This document shows, piece by piece, positions 16,810-23,910 of a stretch of DNA of 64,000 nucleotides. The notes under the pieces are model-generated. The model was not told where the DNA came from, searched no databases, and saw only the letters and a list, made by a program, of their open reading frames with translations. Each line of letters begins with the position of its first letter. Positions within the stretch are counted from its first letter, which is position 1. A program made the translations under genes and the position numbers. The DNA is from Paludibacteraceae bacterium (lineage in GTDB: Bacteria > Bacteroidota > Bacteroidia > Bacteroidales > Paludibacteraceae): NCBI GenBank assembly GCA_017480285.1, contig JAFVAX010000081.1, positions 1 through 64,000 on the forward strand, given 5' to 3'.

Positions 16810-18540
16810 TTACAAATTTGTTCTTTTTTTTAGGCAAACATCGCATACACCGCAGTCTTTTACACCCGTTTCGGCGAAATACTCTTGCAAAAGTCTGCTT
16901 CTGCAAATATCGTCTTCTGTCGCATACTTTATCATAAACTCAAGTCTGTCGGCATATTGTTGTTTTCGTGTCTTAACGATAAATTCAGGCAGGCGAATAT
17001 CGTGTATATCAACTCTTTCTGTAGGATAGTTGACATACGGAGTTTTAGCACGCGGAATATATCGGAGAACACCTTCACGAGAGAGCAACACGAGTTGGTA
17101 GTTGAGTTCGCGTTCAGGTATGCTAAGTTCGGTTGAAAGTCGATAGTCGTTGATATATACAAAATCGGAGAAAACGCCTGTATAATAGCGCATTATAAGG
17201 TTCAGTAGTCTGTCTTGCAAATCGGAAAAAGAGTGGTGATAAAATTCTTCTTTAGTTATAGTAAAACAAATACGCGGGTTTGTTTCCGTTTCTTCGACAT
17301 AGTTAAGATAACCGGCCTGAGAGAGCAGACCAATAGCACTAAGTGTTGGCACAAAGGGCAAATGAGCTTCGGTGCAAAATTGCTCCAAATGAAAGGCAAA
17401 AGTATGGTTAAGTCCGCTGCCAATACCTATCTCATAGTAGTCGGAAAGCGATTGATATACTTGTTTTATGAAGTTTTCGTCGGGATAAGTGTCAGAAACA
17501 CGATTGCGCATTTTCTGTTCGTCTTTGTTGTCGAACAGCAGAACGGCATACGACTTTTTCCCGTCGCGCCCTACCCTGCCGGCTTCTTGAAAATAGGCTT
17601 CGGCACTATCGGGCGTATCCCAATGCACAACAGTTCGGACATCAGGTTTGTCGATTCCCATACCAAAAGCGTTGGTGCATACCATAACACGAATAGAATC
17701 AGGTGTTTTAGGATATTGTTTCCATTTCTCAAGGCGTTGCTGTTTTTCCTGACGGAGCAACCCTGCATGGTAATAAGAGGCTGAAATATTGTTGTCCAGA
17801 AGCATTTGCGCCACTTGCTTGGCTCGGTCGCGAGTGCGGACATAAACGATACTGCTTCCCTGAACACCGGCAAGGATGTTAAGTAGTTGTTTGAGTTTGT
17901 CGTCGGTATGTCGTACCACATACGATAGGTTTGCCCGATAAAACGATGCCCGAAAGACTTGAGAGGACTTGAAAGAGAGTTGTTTTTGAATATCAGCAAC
18001 GACTTCGGTAGTAGCTGTGGCTGTAAGTGCAAGCACCGGCACATCGGGCAGTTGTTTTCTTATGCTTGCTATTTGCAAATATTGCGGTCGGAAGTCGTAG
18101 CCCCACTGTGAGATACAATGAGCCTCGTCGATAGCAAGCAGGCAGACTTTGAGTTTAAGCAGTTGTTTGCGAAATGTCTCAGATTGAAGTCTTTCGGGTG
18201 ATACATAAAGAAACTTATAATCGCCAAAGAGGCAGTTCTCGAATCGTATTTGTATTTCAGATGCAGTAAGTCCCGTATAAATAGCAGTGGCTTTAATACC
18301 TTTGGCTTTGAGGTTCAGCACTTGGTCTTGCATAAGCGCGATAAGTGGTGTAACGACAAGGCAGAGTCCGTCCATAAGCATTGTTGGTACTTGAAAACAG
18401 AGCGATTTTCCACCGCCAGTAGGCAGTAGGGCAAGGGTGTCGTTGCCTTGAAGGACACTATTGATTATCTCTTCTTGCAGCGGGCGAAAAGAGTCATATC
18501 CCCAATAAGTTCTCAGTATGTTAGAAAGTGATTCGATAAT
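16810..18540 (-). CDS. recQ: ATP-dependent DNA helicase RecQ (short form, non-canonical start)
   Basis: Up to 576 residues. Helicase motifs: YWGYDSFRPLQEE (motif 0), LLPTGGGKS (Walker A, about 38-46), LLAIDEAHCISQWGYDFRP (motif II), LTATATTEV (III), IVYVRTRDRAKQ (IV) and QEAGRVGRDG (VI). The C-terminal zinc site is C-x16-C-x2-C-x2-C (CRSR...DCGVCDVC). There is no HRDC domain. The first ATG in frame (18381) lies after Walker A. Upstream there is no ATG, GTG or TTG before the in-frame TAA at 18549-18547. The start must therefore be ATT/ATC (18540-18535) or CTG (18516). I give the maximal frame. Confidence 0.85.
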   Translation of the reverse strand: MIESLSNILRTYWGYDSFRPLQEEIINSVLQGNDTLALLPTGGGKSLCFQVPTMLMDGLCLVVTPLIALMQDQVLNLKAKGIKATAIYTGLTASEIQIRFENCLFGDYKFLYVSPERLQSETFRKQLLKLKVCLLAIDEAHCISQWGYDFRPQYLQIASIRKQLPDVPVLALTATATTEVVADIQKQLSFKSSQVFRASFYRANLSYVVRHTDDKLKQLLNILAGVQGSSIVYVRTRDRAKQVAQMLLDNNISASYYHAGLLRQEKQQRLEKWKQYPKTPDSIRVMVCTNAFGMGIDKPDVRTVVHWDTPDSAEAYFQEAGRVGRDGKKSYAVLLFDNKDEQKMRNRVSDTYPDENFIKQVYQSLSDYYEIGIGSGLNHTFAFHLEQFCTEAHLPFVPTLSAIGLLSQAGYLNYVEETETNPRICFTITKEEFYHHSFSDLQDRLLNLIMRYYTGVFSDFVYINDYRLSTELSIPERELNYQLVLLSREGVLRYIPRAKTPYVNYPTERVDIHDIRLPEFIVKTRKQQYADRLEFMIKYATEDDICRSRLLQEYFAETGVKDCGVCDVCLKKRTNL

Positions 18541-18541
18541 G

Positions 18542-18572
18542 CAAATTTAATCAAAAATCCGCTTTTTACAAA
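18542..18572 (-). promoter_or_regulatory. recQ promoter abutting the start
   Basis: TTTG (18572-18569), 19 bases, TAAATTTG (18549-18542). Transcription should begin about 18536-18539, right at the ATT/ATC codons that open the recQ frame. Confidence 0.75.
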
Positions 18573-18638
18573 ATGTGAAGTGAAAAAATAAAGAATTATT
18601 TGCGTTTTTATGATATTATATGTAAATTATTATTGATA

Positions 18639-18670
18639 TTTGGAAAAACAAAATATTTTATGTAATTTTG
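18639..18670 (+). promoter_or_regulatory. Promoter for the toxin-antitoxin pair
   Basis: TTTG (18639-18642), 20 bases, TAATTTTG (18663-18670), about 20 bases before the antitoxin ATG. It is divergent from the recQ promoter. Confidence 0.75.
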
Positions 18671-18693
18671 CATATGAATAAGTACTAAATTCT

Positions 18694-18927
18694 ATGGCAA
18701 CAATGACTTTACATATCCCGAATAGTCAAATTGGCTGGTTTGAGCAAATGGTTCAAACAATGGGTTGGACTTTCGAAAAAAAGGATGTTACCGAAAACAA
18801 TCACGATAATTATATCTCACCGGCAATGCATACAGCTATAAATAATGCTCGTGAGGAAGCAGCTAAAGGCGAAACAGTAAGGTGTGCGACCCCTGAGGAA
18901 ATGAAACAATACTTTGATAGCCTATGA
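18694..18927 (+). CDS. Antitoxin of a YoeB-type system
   Basis: 77 residues. N-terminal MTLHIPNSQIGWFEQMVQTMGW looks like a ribbon-helix-helix or similar small DNA-binding fold. The middle is acidic and amide-rich, and the C-terminus (ISPAMHTAINNAREEAAKGE...TPEEMKQYFDSL) is helical and probably wraps the toxin. It is not Phd/YefM-like, the usual partner of YoeB. It belongs to the small DUF2683-like proteins often paired with RelE-fold toxins in Bacteroidota, a memory-based assignment. Its stop overlaps the toxin start by four bases (ATGA). It probably represses the promoter at 18639-18670. Confidence 0.8.
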   Translation: MATMTLHIPNSQIGWFEQMVQTMGWTFEKKDVTENNHDNYISPAMHTAINNAREEAAKGETVRCATPEEMKQYFDSL

Positions 18928-19199
18928 TTTACGCTATTGAATACTCTAAAGAGGCAGATAAGACCCTTCGAAAGTGGAAAAAATCCGACCCAAGGCTGTT
19001 CAAAAAAGCGACAACAATACTTTTTGACATTATGCAACATCCGCGAACCGGATTAGGTCATCCCGAAGCTTTGATAGGAGGAAATGGTATTACCTATTCT
19101 CGCCATATAACTGCTAATGATAGAATTATATACGATATTTATGATGACCGCATTTGTGTTCTTATAATTCAAATGGAAGAGCATTATAATGATAAGTAG
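18924..19199 (+). CDS. yoeB: Txe/YoeB family ribosome-dependent mRNA interferase
   Basis: 91 residues, normal YoeB size. KKATTILFDIMQHPRTGLGHPEAL matches the family, and the catalytic set aligned by eye to E. coli YoeB is retained: Glu48, Arg67, His87 and Tyr88 (the final EEHYNDK). It cleaves mRNA at the ribosomal A site. It is translationally coupled to the antitoxin by an ATGA overlap, and a strong terminator begins inside its stop codon region. The pair is complete and appears intact. It sits between recQ and a convergent DUF5103 gene with no mobile-element remnant nearby. Confidence 0.9.
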   Translation: MIYAIEYSKEADKTLRKWKKSDPRLFKKATTILFDIMQHPRTGLGHPEALIGGNGITYSRHITANDRIIYDIYDDRICVLIIQMEEHYNDK

Positions 19200-19232
19200 A
19201 GCCGAGTTTTAAGCTTCGGCTCTACTTTTTTT
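19195..19232 (+). terminator. Strong rho-independent terminator of the toxin-antitoxin operon
   Basis: AGTAGAGCCGA (19195-19205) pairs perfectly with TCGGCTCTACT (19216-19226), followed by a run of T to 19232. The left arm includes the toxin stop codon TAG (19197-19199). Confidence 0.9.
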
Positions 19233-19246
19233 ACAAAAAGAGGATG

Positions 19247-20527
19247 TTAAATGCTCTTTATTGAATATAATGCCACAAGTTGGTCGTAGCGGGCACCAAG
19301 CGGACGGTAATAGACATAAATGGTATAGTCGTTTTCCGTTTGCCAATGCGAACCTTCACATTTTATAGTGCTATAGTTTTTAGTAAAAGCCGGCACAAAG
19401 AGATATTGATATTCGTAGGCACCTTGTTTCAAATACGAGGAGAGGTAGTAGCAATGATGTTTCTCGTCGTAGCGCATACGGTTTTGCTCAAAGAAATCGT
19501 TGTACCACCCGTCGCCTGTTATGTAGATTGTACCGTCGAGCCAAGGTTTGTCGGCTTTCAAGAAGAAATACACCCACATATAATCAGCCTCCGTATCACT
19601 TGAAAAAGCCTTTTCGCGATGGATACGGAAGATGCCGTTACCGTCTTGTTCTGACTGATAAGGTTCTTCTTTTCGTTGCAGGTCTTGCTCTAAAAAAGCA
19701 TGATAATAGGTTTGGTCGAAATCTATCCGGTCAACATGCCAACCTTTCATATATTCAGATGAGATGTCAAAATGACGATATTCGTTTCCGCCTTCAAAGA
19801 TTAGAGTATTCTCATTTCTGTATTGCAACTTGTCGGAAAAGATAAAAGTAGGTTTCCGAAGTATGGAAGCATTGTCCCAACGGTTGTTTTGCTGAACGAT
19901 GACAGTAAGTTGTTGCGGGTCGGTAAGTTTAAGTTTTTTTGTCAGGACATCAATGTCAAGTTGTTGGTATCTGCCGTTGAGTTCTATATCCGTTTGCGAG
20001 CGCACCGTTGCCTCAACCGTTACTTGAGGATCAACAACATAGAAACATACCTGCATAAGCGTAAGGTCAGGGGCATGGTCTTCATATATCTGCACACAAT
20101 AATTGCCTGATATTTTAGGTTTCATATCATCGTTAGGAAAACTGAAACGATAGTGGGTATAAGGTTGTTGGGTAGTGCGAGAGGTCTCGTAGTCGTCGAT
20201 AGAATGACGATTGATACCACTTACGAACTCAGTTTCTTGCAGGGTTGAGGGGGTGCGGTCAGCATTGAGGTGCACAAGCCTGTAACTAAAGTAATGCGGT
20301 TCGGTAGTCAGTTCATCGAAGGATATTTCAAAGGTGCGCTCCGTGTCGTCCAAGACGAGCACAGGATGTTGCAAATTGACGGTTGCTTCGTATTCGTCGT
20401 CGCTTTGATATGCAATACGAAGCGAAGCAAGACCTTCGGCATATATACCTGTGTGCAGACGGTTTTGAGCAGGAAGCAGAATTGGAAAAAGCAGCAAAAA
20501 CAGAAATATCCTTAAACTTGTTTTCAT
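19247..20527 (-). CDS. DUF5103 domain secreted protein
   Basis: 426 residues. Signal peptide MKTSLRIFLFLLLFPILLPAQ, then the DUF5103 pattern: an N-terminal beta domain with repeated HYFSYRLVHLNADRTPS, an FVSGINRHSIDDYETSRTT-like segment, QNNRWDNA near the centre, and a C-terminal part rich in Trp and Tyr (ITGDGWYNDFFEQNRMRYDE, GAYEYQYLFVP). The family is nearly restricted to Bacteroidota; members are exported and sometimes linked to T9SS biology, but no biochemical role is known to me. It is convergent with the toxin gene and has its own promoter. Confidence 0.88.
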   Translation of the reverse strand: MKTSLRIFLFLLLFPILLPAQNRLHTGIYAEGLASLRIAYQSDDEYEATVNLQHPVLVLDDTERTFEISFDELTTEPHYFSYRLVHLNADRTPSTLQETEFVSGINRHSIDDYETSRTTQQPYTHYRFSFPNDDMKPKISGNYCVQIYEDHAPDLTLMQVCFYVVDPQVTVEATVRSQTDIELNGRYQQLDIDVLTKKLKLTDPQQLTVIVQQNNRWDNASILRKPTFIFSDKLQYRNENTLIFEGGNEYRHFDISSEYMKGWHVDRIDFDQTYYHAFLEQDLQRKEEPYQSEQDGNGIFRIHREKAFSSDTEADYMWVYFFLKADKPWLDGTIYITGDGWYNDFFEQNRMRYDEKHHCYYLSSYLKQGAYEYQYLFVPAFTKNYSTIKCEGSHWQTENDYTIYVYYRPLGARYDQLVALYSIKSI

Positions 20528-20574
20528 TGTAAATTATTTTTGGTTAAGATTGACAAAATTTGTTCCAAAGCATA

Positions 20575-20606
20575 CAAAGATAGTATTTTTTAGAGAAAAA
20601 AGCAAT
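20575..20606 (-). promoter_or_regulatory. Promoter for the DUF5103 gene
   Basis: ATTG (20606-20603), 20 bases, TATCTTTG (20582-20575), about 50 bases before the ATG. Confidence 0.65.
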
Positions 20607-20627
20607 TAAAAAACAATGTTCAAATAA

Positions 20628-20663
20628 AAAAAGGATTTGAGCGGTAAATCTCAAATCCTTTTT
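20628..20663 (-). terminator. Terminator of the 20686-22203 gene
   Basis: AAAAAGGATTTGAG (20628-20641) pairs perfectly with CTCAAATCCTTTTT (20650-20663). On the minus strand the stem is followed by a T run, as expected 20 bases past the stop at 20686. Confidence 0.85.
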
Positions 20664-20685
20664 ATTCTTAAATCTTTACTATTTA

Positions 20686-22203
20686 TTATTGCACTTTCTG
20701 TCCTTTGGCATCGAATATCTCCTCACCTTTGCGGATATAAACTTTGCCGTCGTGGAAGAATTTGACAGGTTTTTCGCCATCAAAGAGAACATCTTCGAGT
20801 GCATCAACCTGTGCGGCTTCGATAGTAAGAACGAGTGTTACGATAGAGTCGCAACCGAGTTCTGTCTTGCCTTCAAAGACTTGTGTGTATTCGCCTGCAA
20901 CAGAGTCAGTATAAAGGACGCCGTTCCACTCAAACTCATCACCTTCGGTAATAGTTTGTTCTTCGGTCAGATCATAAACGGGCAACTCTGAAACAACAAA
21001 TACAACAATAGAGTCAGCACCGAACTTGTCTGTATAGTTGAATGTATGTGTTCCGGCTTCGTACTCTTCGCCGTTATATTCAGCCTTCTCGCCTTCGCAG
21101 ACAACAGCGTCGATTTGATGGGCGGTGCTTGCGGGGTGGATAATGAAATGTTTTACAACATTTTCAGCAGCACTATAAACCTCGTTACCTGCTTGATGAG
21201 CGGTTATGTCAACTTCACCGTCTGAAAGAATTTTCAGAGCACCATCTTCGAATGCTACAATACCTTCAGGTTCGAAAGTATAGGTGCAAGCAAGTCCTGA
21301 AGAAGCGGTAGCAAGTGCTATCTCGGCATTTGTGAGTATCTCTGTTTCGGGTTCCCAAGAAATCTCTTGGCTCAATGCAGTTCCTTGACCAGTTACTGTA
21401 ACTATGGCTGTTGAAGTACCGTCGGTAATGGTGATAGTACCTTCTTGCAAACCTGCCGCAACGGGTGAGAAATAAACATCGATAGTATAGAAATTGATAT
21501 CACCAAGAACGCCTTCTGAACATTCTGTACCTTCAGCGCCATTGGCAGATGCACAAGCGTTAGCGCCTACAGCAATAGTATAAGGTTTGTTTGCAAAGGG
21601 GTTCTGAATGCGGAAAGACGGATTGCTTGATGAAACGGTTATATCACCATCAGTCAGGAATGAACGAAGTTGAATTTTAAGAGGTTCATCGTTCAAATCA
21701 CCAACAGGAAATGGCTGTTCGAAAGCGAGTTCTGCAGATGTTTTGCCATATTCATTTCCTTCGTCAGGAAGAAGAATATGTTTAGCAAGAGGAAGGGCTA
21801 AATTATATACAGAAACCATGTGAGTGTTACCAATTGGGCGGTCGAAACGCAAAAAGTTTATGTTTCTGCCAAACTTATCACTATTAAAGGTGTAACCTTC
21901 TTTGAAATCAGCATTGGTCAAAGTGGCTATTTCACGCTGATTGGCACCACCATCGGATGATTCATAAATATGAGTAGCATTACTTTTGAACCAACCTGTA
22001 AGTTCAACCTGTGTATAGTTCCAAGTAAAACTCAGGTTGCCGGTTGTAGGTGAAAAAATCTTATTAAGCGTAAAGTTTGAAATTGTATTCAAATCATGAT
22101 TAGAAGAGTCATAAAGCGAATACCAAGTGCCGTTTGTATAGGTTTGTGCAGTTGCTCCCAAAGTAAGACAAAGAGCAAAAAGCATAAAAATTGACTTTTT
22201 CAT
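20686..22203 (-). CDS. Large secreted protein with short Bacteroidales C-terminal tail
   Basis: 505 residues. Signal peptide MKKSIFMLFALCLTLGATAQ. The body is acidic and beta-rich with Ig-like segments: an ASPM/SPD-2-Hydin-like FSPVAAGLQEGTITITDGTSTAIVTVTGQGT, a bacterial Ig-type GEVDITAHQAGNEVYSAAE, and two repeats of the form EYNGEEYEAGTHTF / EWNGVLYTDSVAGEYTQ each followed by GADSIV or GCDSIV. The C-terminus, VKFFHDGKVYIRKGEEIFDAKGQKVQ in pieces, resembles the short terminal motif of many secreted Prevotella/Bacteroidales proteins and that of the neighbouring 22294-23781 product. Its leader is an eight-copy 9-bp repeat. Probably surface-exposed; function unknown. Confidence 0.8.
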   Translation of the reverse strand: MKKSIFMLFALCLTLGATAQTYTNGTWYSLYDSSNHDLNTISNFTLNKIFSPTTGNLSFTWNYTQVELTGWFKSNATHIYESSDGGANQREIATLTNADFKEGYTFNSDKFGRNINFLRFDRPIGNTHMVSVYNLALPLAKHILLPDEGNEYGKTSAELAFEQPFPVGDLNDEPLKIQLRSFLTDGDITVSSSNPSFRIQNPFANKPYTIAVGANACASANGAEGTECSEGVLGDINFYTIDVYFSPVAAGLQEGTITITDGTSTAIVTVTGQGTALSQEISWEPETEILTNAEIALATASSGLACTYTFEPEGIVAFEDGALKILSDGEVDITAHQAGNEVYSAAENVVKHFIIHPASTAHQIDAVVCEGEKAEYNGEEYEAGTHTFNYTDKFGADSIVVFVVSELPVYDLTEEQTITEGDEFEWNGVLYTDSVAGEYTQVFEGKTELGCDSIVTLVLTIEAAQVDALEDVLFDGEKPVKFFHDGKVYIRKGEEIFDAKGQKVQ

Positions 22204-22206
22204 AAT

Positions 22207-22278
22207 TTTAGATGTTTTAGATATTTTAGAAATCTTAGATAACTTAGAAACTTTAGAAATCTTAGATAACTTAGATAT
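22207..22278. repeat. Eight-copy 9-bp tandem repeat in the leader of the 20686-22203 gene
   Basis: TTAGA recurs exactly every 9 bases (TAGA at 22209, 22218, 22227, 22236, 22245, 22254, 22263 and 22272). Unit consensus is [TC]TTAGA[TA]A[TA]. On the coding (minus) strand it is a TCTAA-rich tract ending four bases before the start codon at 22203. Confidence 0.9.
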
Positions 22279-22293
22279 TTGATACCTTAATTA

Positions 22294-23781
22294 TTAGAGT
22301 TTTACGGGTTGACCGAGCAAGTTGAAGAATTGACCGCCACGGCTTATATAAACTTGTCCGTTAAGCATCACTTTTTTGGTCTTAATGCTTTCTGCTTCGA
22401 TGGTTTGAAACCCCGTTGTGGTTTGAGCCATTTCTACCTCATACACTTTATAGTCGCTACTGTTAGCAACAAAATTGTCGGAAACGACATAAATCAAGAT
22501 GCGGTGGTTTTTGCTGTCGAAACCTACAAAAGCCTTAGCGGTACGACCTTCGACAATGGCATTCAGTTCATAATTCTCGTCGCTAAACTCTTTGTCGGTA
22601 GTTGCTTTTCCGTTGCTGAACACGATAGCCTCATTTTCCAAAGTGAAAGATTTGAGCGAAGCGTTATAAACGAGTTCGATATCGTCAAGATAAAGTTTGT
22701 CGGGCGTATCATCTGATTTACCTCCACCGGCGGTTTTGTTGGTGGTAAAGGTAATCATGATGTATGCTGCATCATCGGTGCTTACCTTCGTTGAATAAAC
22801 GAAAGGTACGCTTATTCGCTGCCAGCCCTTACTGCTTGTTGCTTGGAAATCTGATTCAGCCTCAGCCACTTTAACCTTTGAATAGTCGGCTGTTTCAGGG
22901 TCTTGATAGCGAGCGTTGGTTGTAATGACAGCGTGCATACGGGCTGTATTGGAAGGGTCTGTTACAGTACCACCGCCTGGTACATATTTTGCCCAGAAAA
23001 CGAAAGAGTCAGGTTGAGCCTTGAAAGGAGTGTTGAAACCGGCATTATCAGGATCGGAGAAAGCATAGTTTTTAGAAGCCTCGCCTGCAGTGATTGAAGC
23101 GGCATTCATTTGTCCGTTGGTGAGCGGTCCGTTAGCACGCACATTAAAAAGTTTTTTAGATTGAATGAGCGCACTTTTTGTTCCTTTTGAGCCCGGGCGA
23201 ACATCACTACTTTCTTGCAGTTGGTCAGCATTTTGAGCAGCACTAATAAGTGTTCCTGTTCCGGAATTAAAACCGTGCCAGCCTTCAGGCTCGGTACCTT
23301 TGCCAACTGATTTCCAACCTGTTTCAAATCCGGCATTAGGCATTTGGTAGTTACCACTGAGGCGATTGCCAACGAAGGAAACCGACATATCTTGATTAAG
23401 AACAGGCACATTGATAGTAAGTGAAAGCAATACTTTGTCGGCTGTTAGTTTAGAGCCGGTATTGATATTCACGAATGCGCGTGTTTCCAAAACTTTGATA
23501 TATACAGGATACTTATCAAGGCTAATTTTGCCGTCGTTTGCCATCGGGACATTAAGAACAACGATGTTTCCAAGAGGAAGGCTATTAAATTCGAAATCAG
23601 GCAGTACCAATGATATGGTATTACTTTCAACTCCGGGGATGATTAGAACTTCACCTTGTTGATCAAGATCTTCGATAGTGAGTGTTCCTTTGAATTTTCC
23701 GCTCACTTCTGAAACACCAACTGCCATTGCATTAAATGCAAACATAAGGCAGGATACTAAAAGTAGAAATTGTTTTTTCAT
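22294..23781 (-). CDS. Secreted protein with calycin-like N-terminal and PCMD-like domains
   Basis: 495 residues. Signal peptide about 1-20 (MKKQFLLLVSCLMFAFNAMA). Residues about 25-140 begin VSGKFKGTLTI and alternate in short strands, as in calycin-like domains of Bacteroidales surface proteins. Residues about 147-375 (NAGFETGWKSVGKGTEPEGW, PGSKGTKSALI, LYLDDIELVYNASL) look like the PCMD putative carbohydrate-metabolism/lectin-like fold. The terminal stretch VMLNGQVYISRGGQFFNLLG closely parallels the tail of the next gene's product. It lies downstream of a TonB-dependent receptor on the same strand across a REP-like array and may be its surface partner. No own promoter seen. Confidence 0.78.
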   Translation of the reverse strand: MKKQFLLLVSCLMFAFNAMAVGVSEVSGKFKGTLTIEDLDQQGEVLIIPGVESNTISLVLPDFEFNSLPLGNIVVLNVPMANDGKISLDKYPVYIKVLETRAFVNINTGSKLTADKVLLSLTINVPVLNQDMSVSFVGNRLSGNYQMPNAGFETGWKSVGKGTEPEGWHGFNSGTGTLISAAQNADQLQESSDVRPGSKGTKSALIQSKKLFNVRANGPLTNGQMNAASITAGEASKNYAFSDPDNAGFNTPFKAQPDSFVFWAKYVPGGGTVTDPSNTARMHAVITTNARYQDPETADYSKVKVAEAESDFQATSSKGWQRISVPFVYSTKVSTDDAAYIMITFTTNKTAGGGKSDDTPDKLYLDDIELVYNASLKSFTLENEAIVFSNGKATTDKEFSDENYELNAIVEGRTAKAFVGFDSKNHRILIYVVSDNFVANSSDYKVYEVEMAQTTTGFQTIEAESIKTKKVMLNGQVYISRGGQFFNLLGQPVKL

Positions 23782-23821
23782 TGTTTTAATTATTTTTTAG
23801 CGTTAAAAATCATTTTTTAGT

Positions 23822-23906
23822 TCCTGAAACAAGTTCAGGATGAGGTTGAGATCCTGAAACAAGTTCAGGATGAGGTTGAGATCCTGAAACAAGTTCAGGA
23901 TGAGGG
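23822..23906. repeat. Tandem array of three 30-bp REP-like hairpin units
   Basis: Identical hairpin cores TCCTGAA-ACAAG-TTCAGGA at 23822-23840, 23852-23870 and 23882-23900, each followed by TGAGG and spaced exactly 30 bases. The array begins just past the stop of the TonB-dependent receptor gene. Confidence 0.9.
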
Positions 23907-23910
23907 CTGG

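Noticed and set aside
18547..18693. Possible broken gene between recQ and the toxin-antitoxin pair
   Set aside because: The stretch is accounted for by two divergent promoters and short leaders; no coding remnant found.
6234..23906. Tandem repeats of 29-41 bases that could be read as CRISPR arrays
   Set aside because: Units are repeated nearly whole with no unique spacers, only three copies each, and no cas genes in the window.
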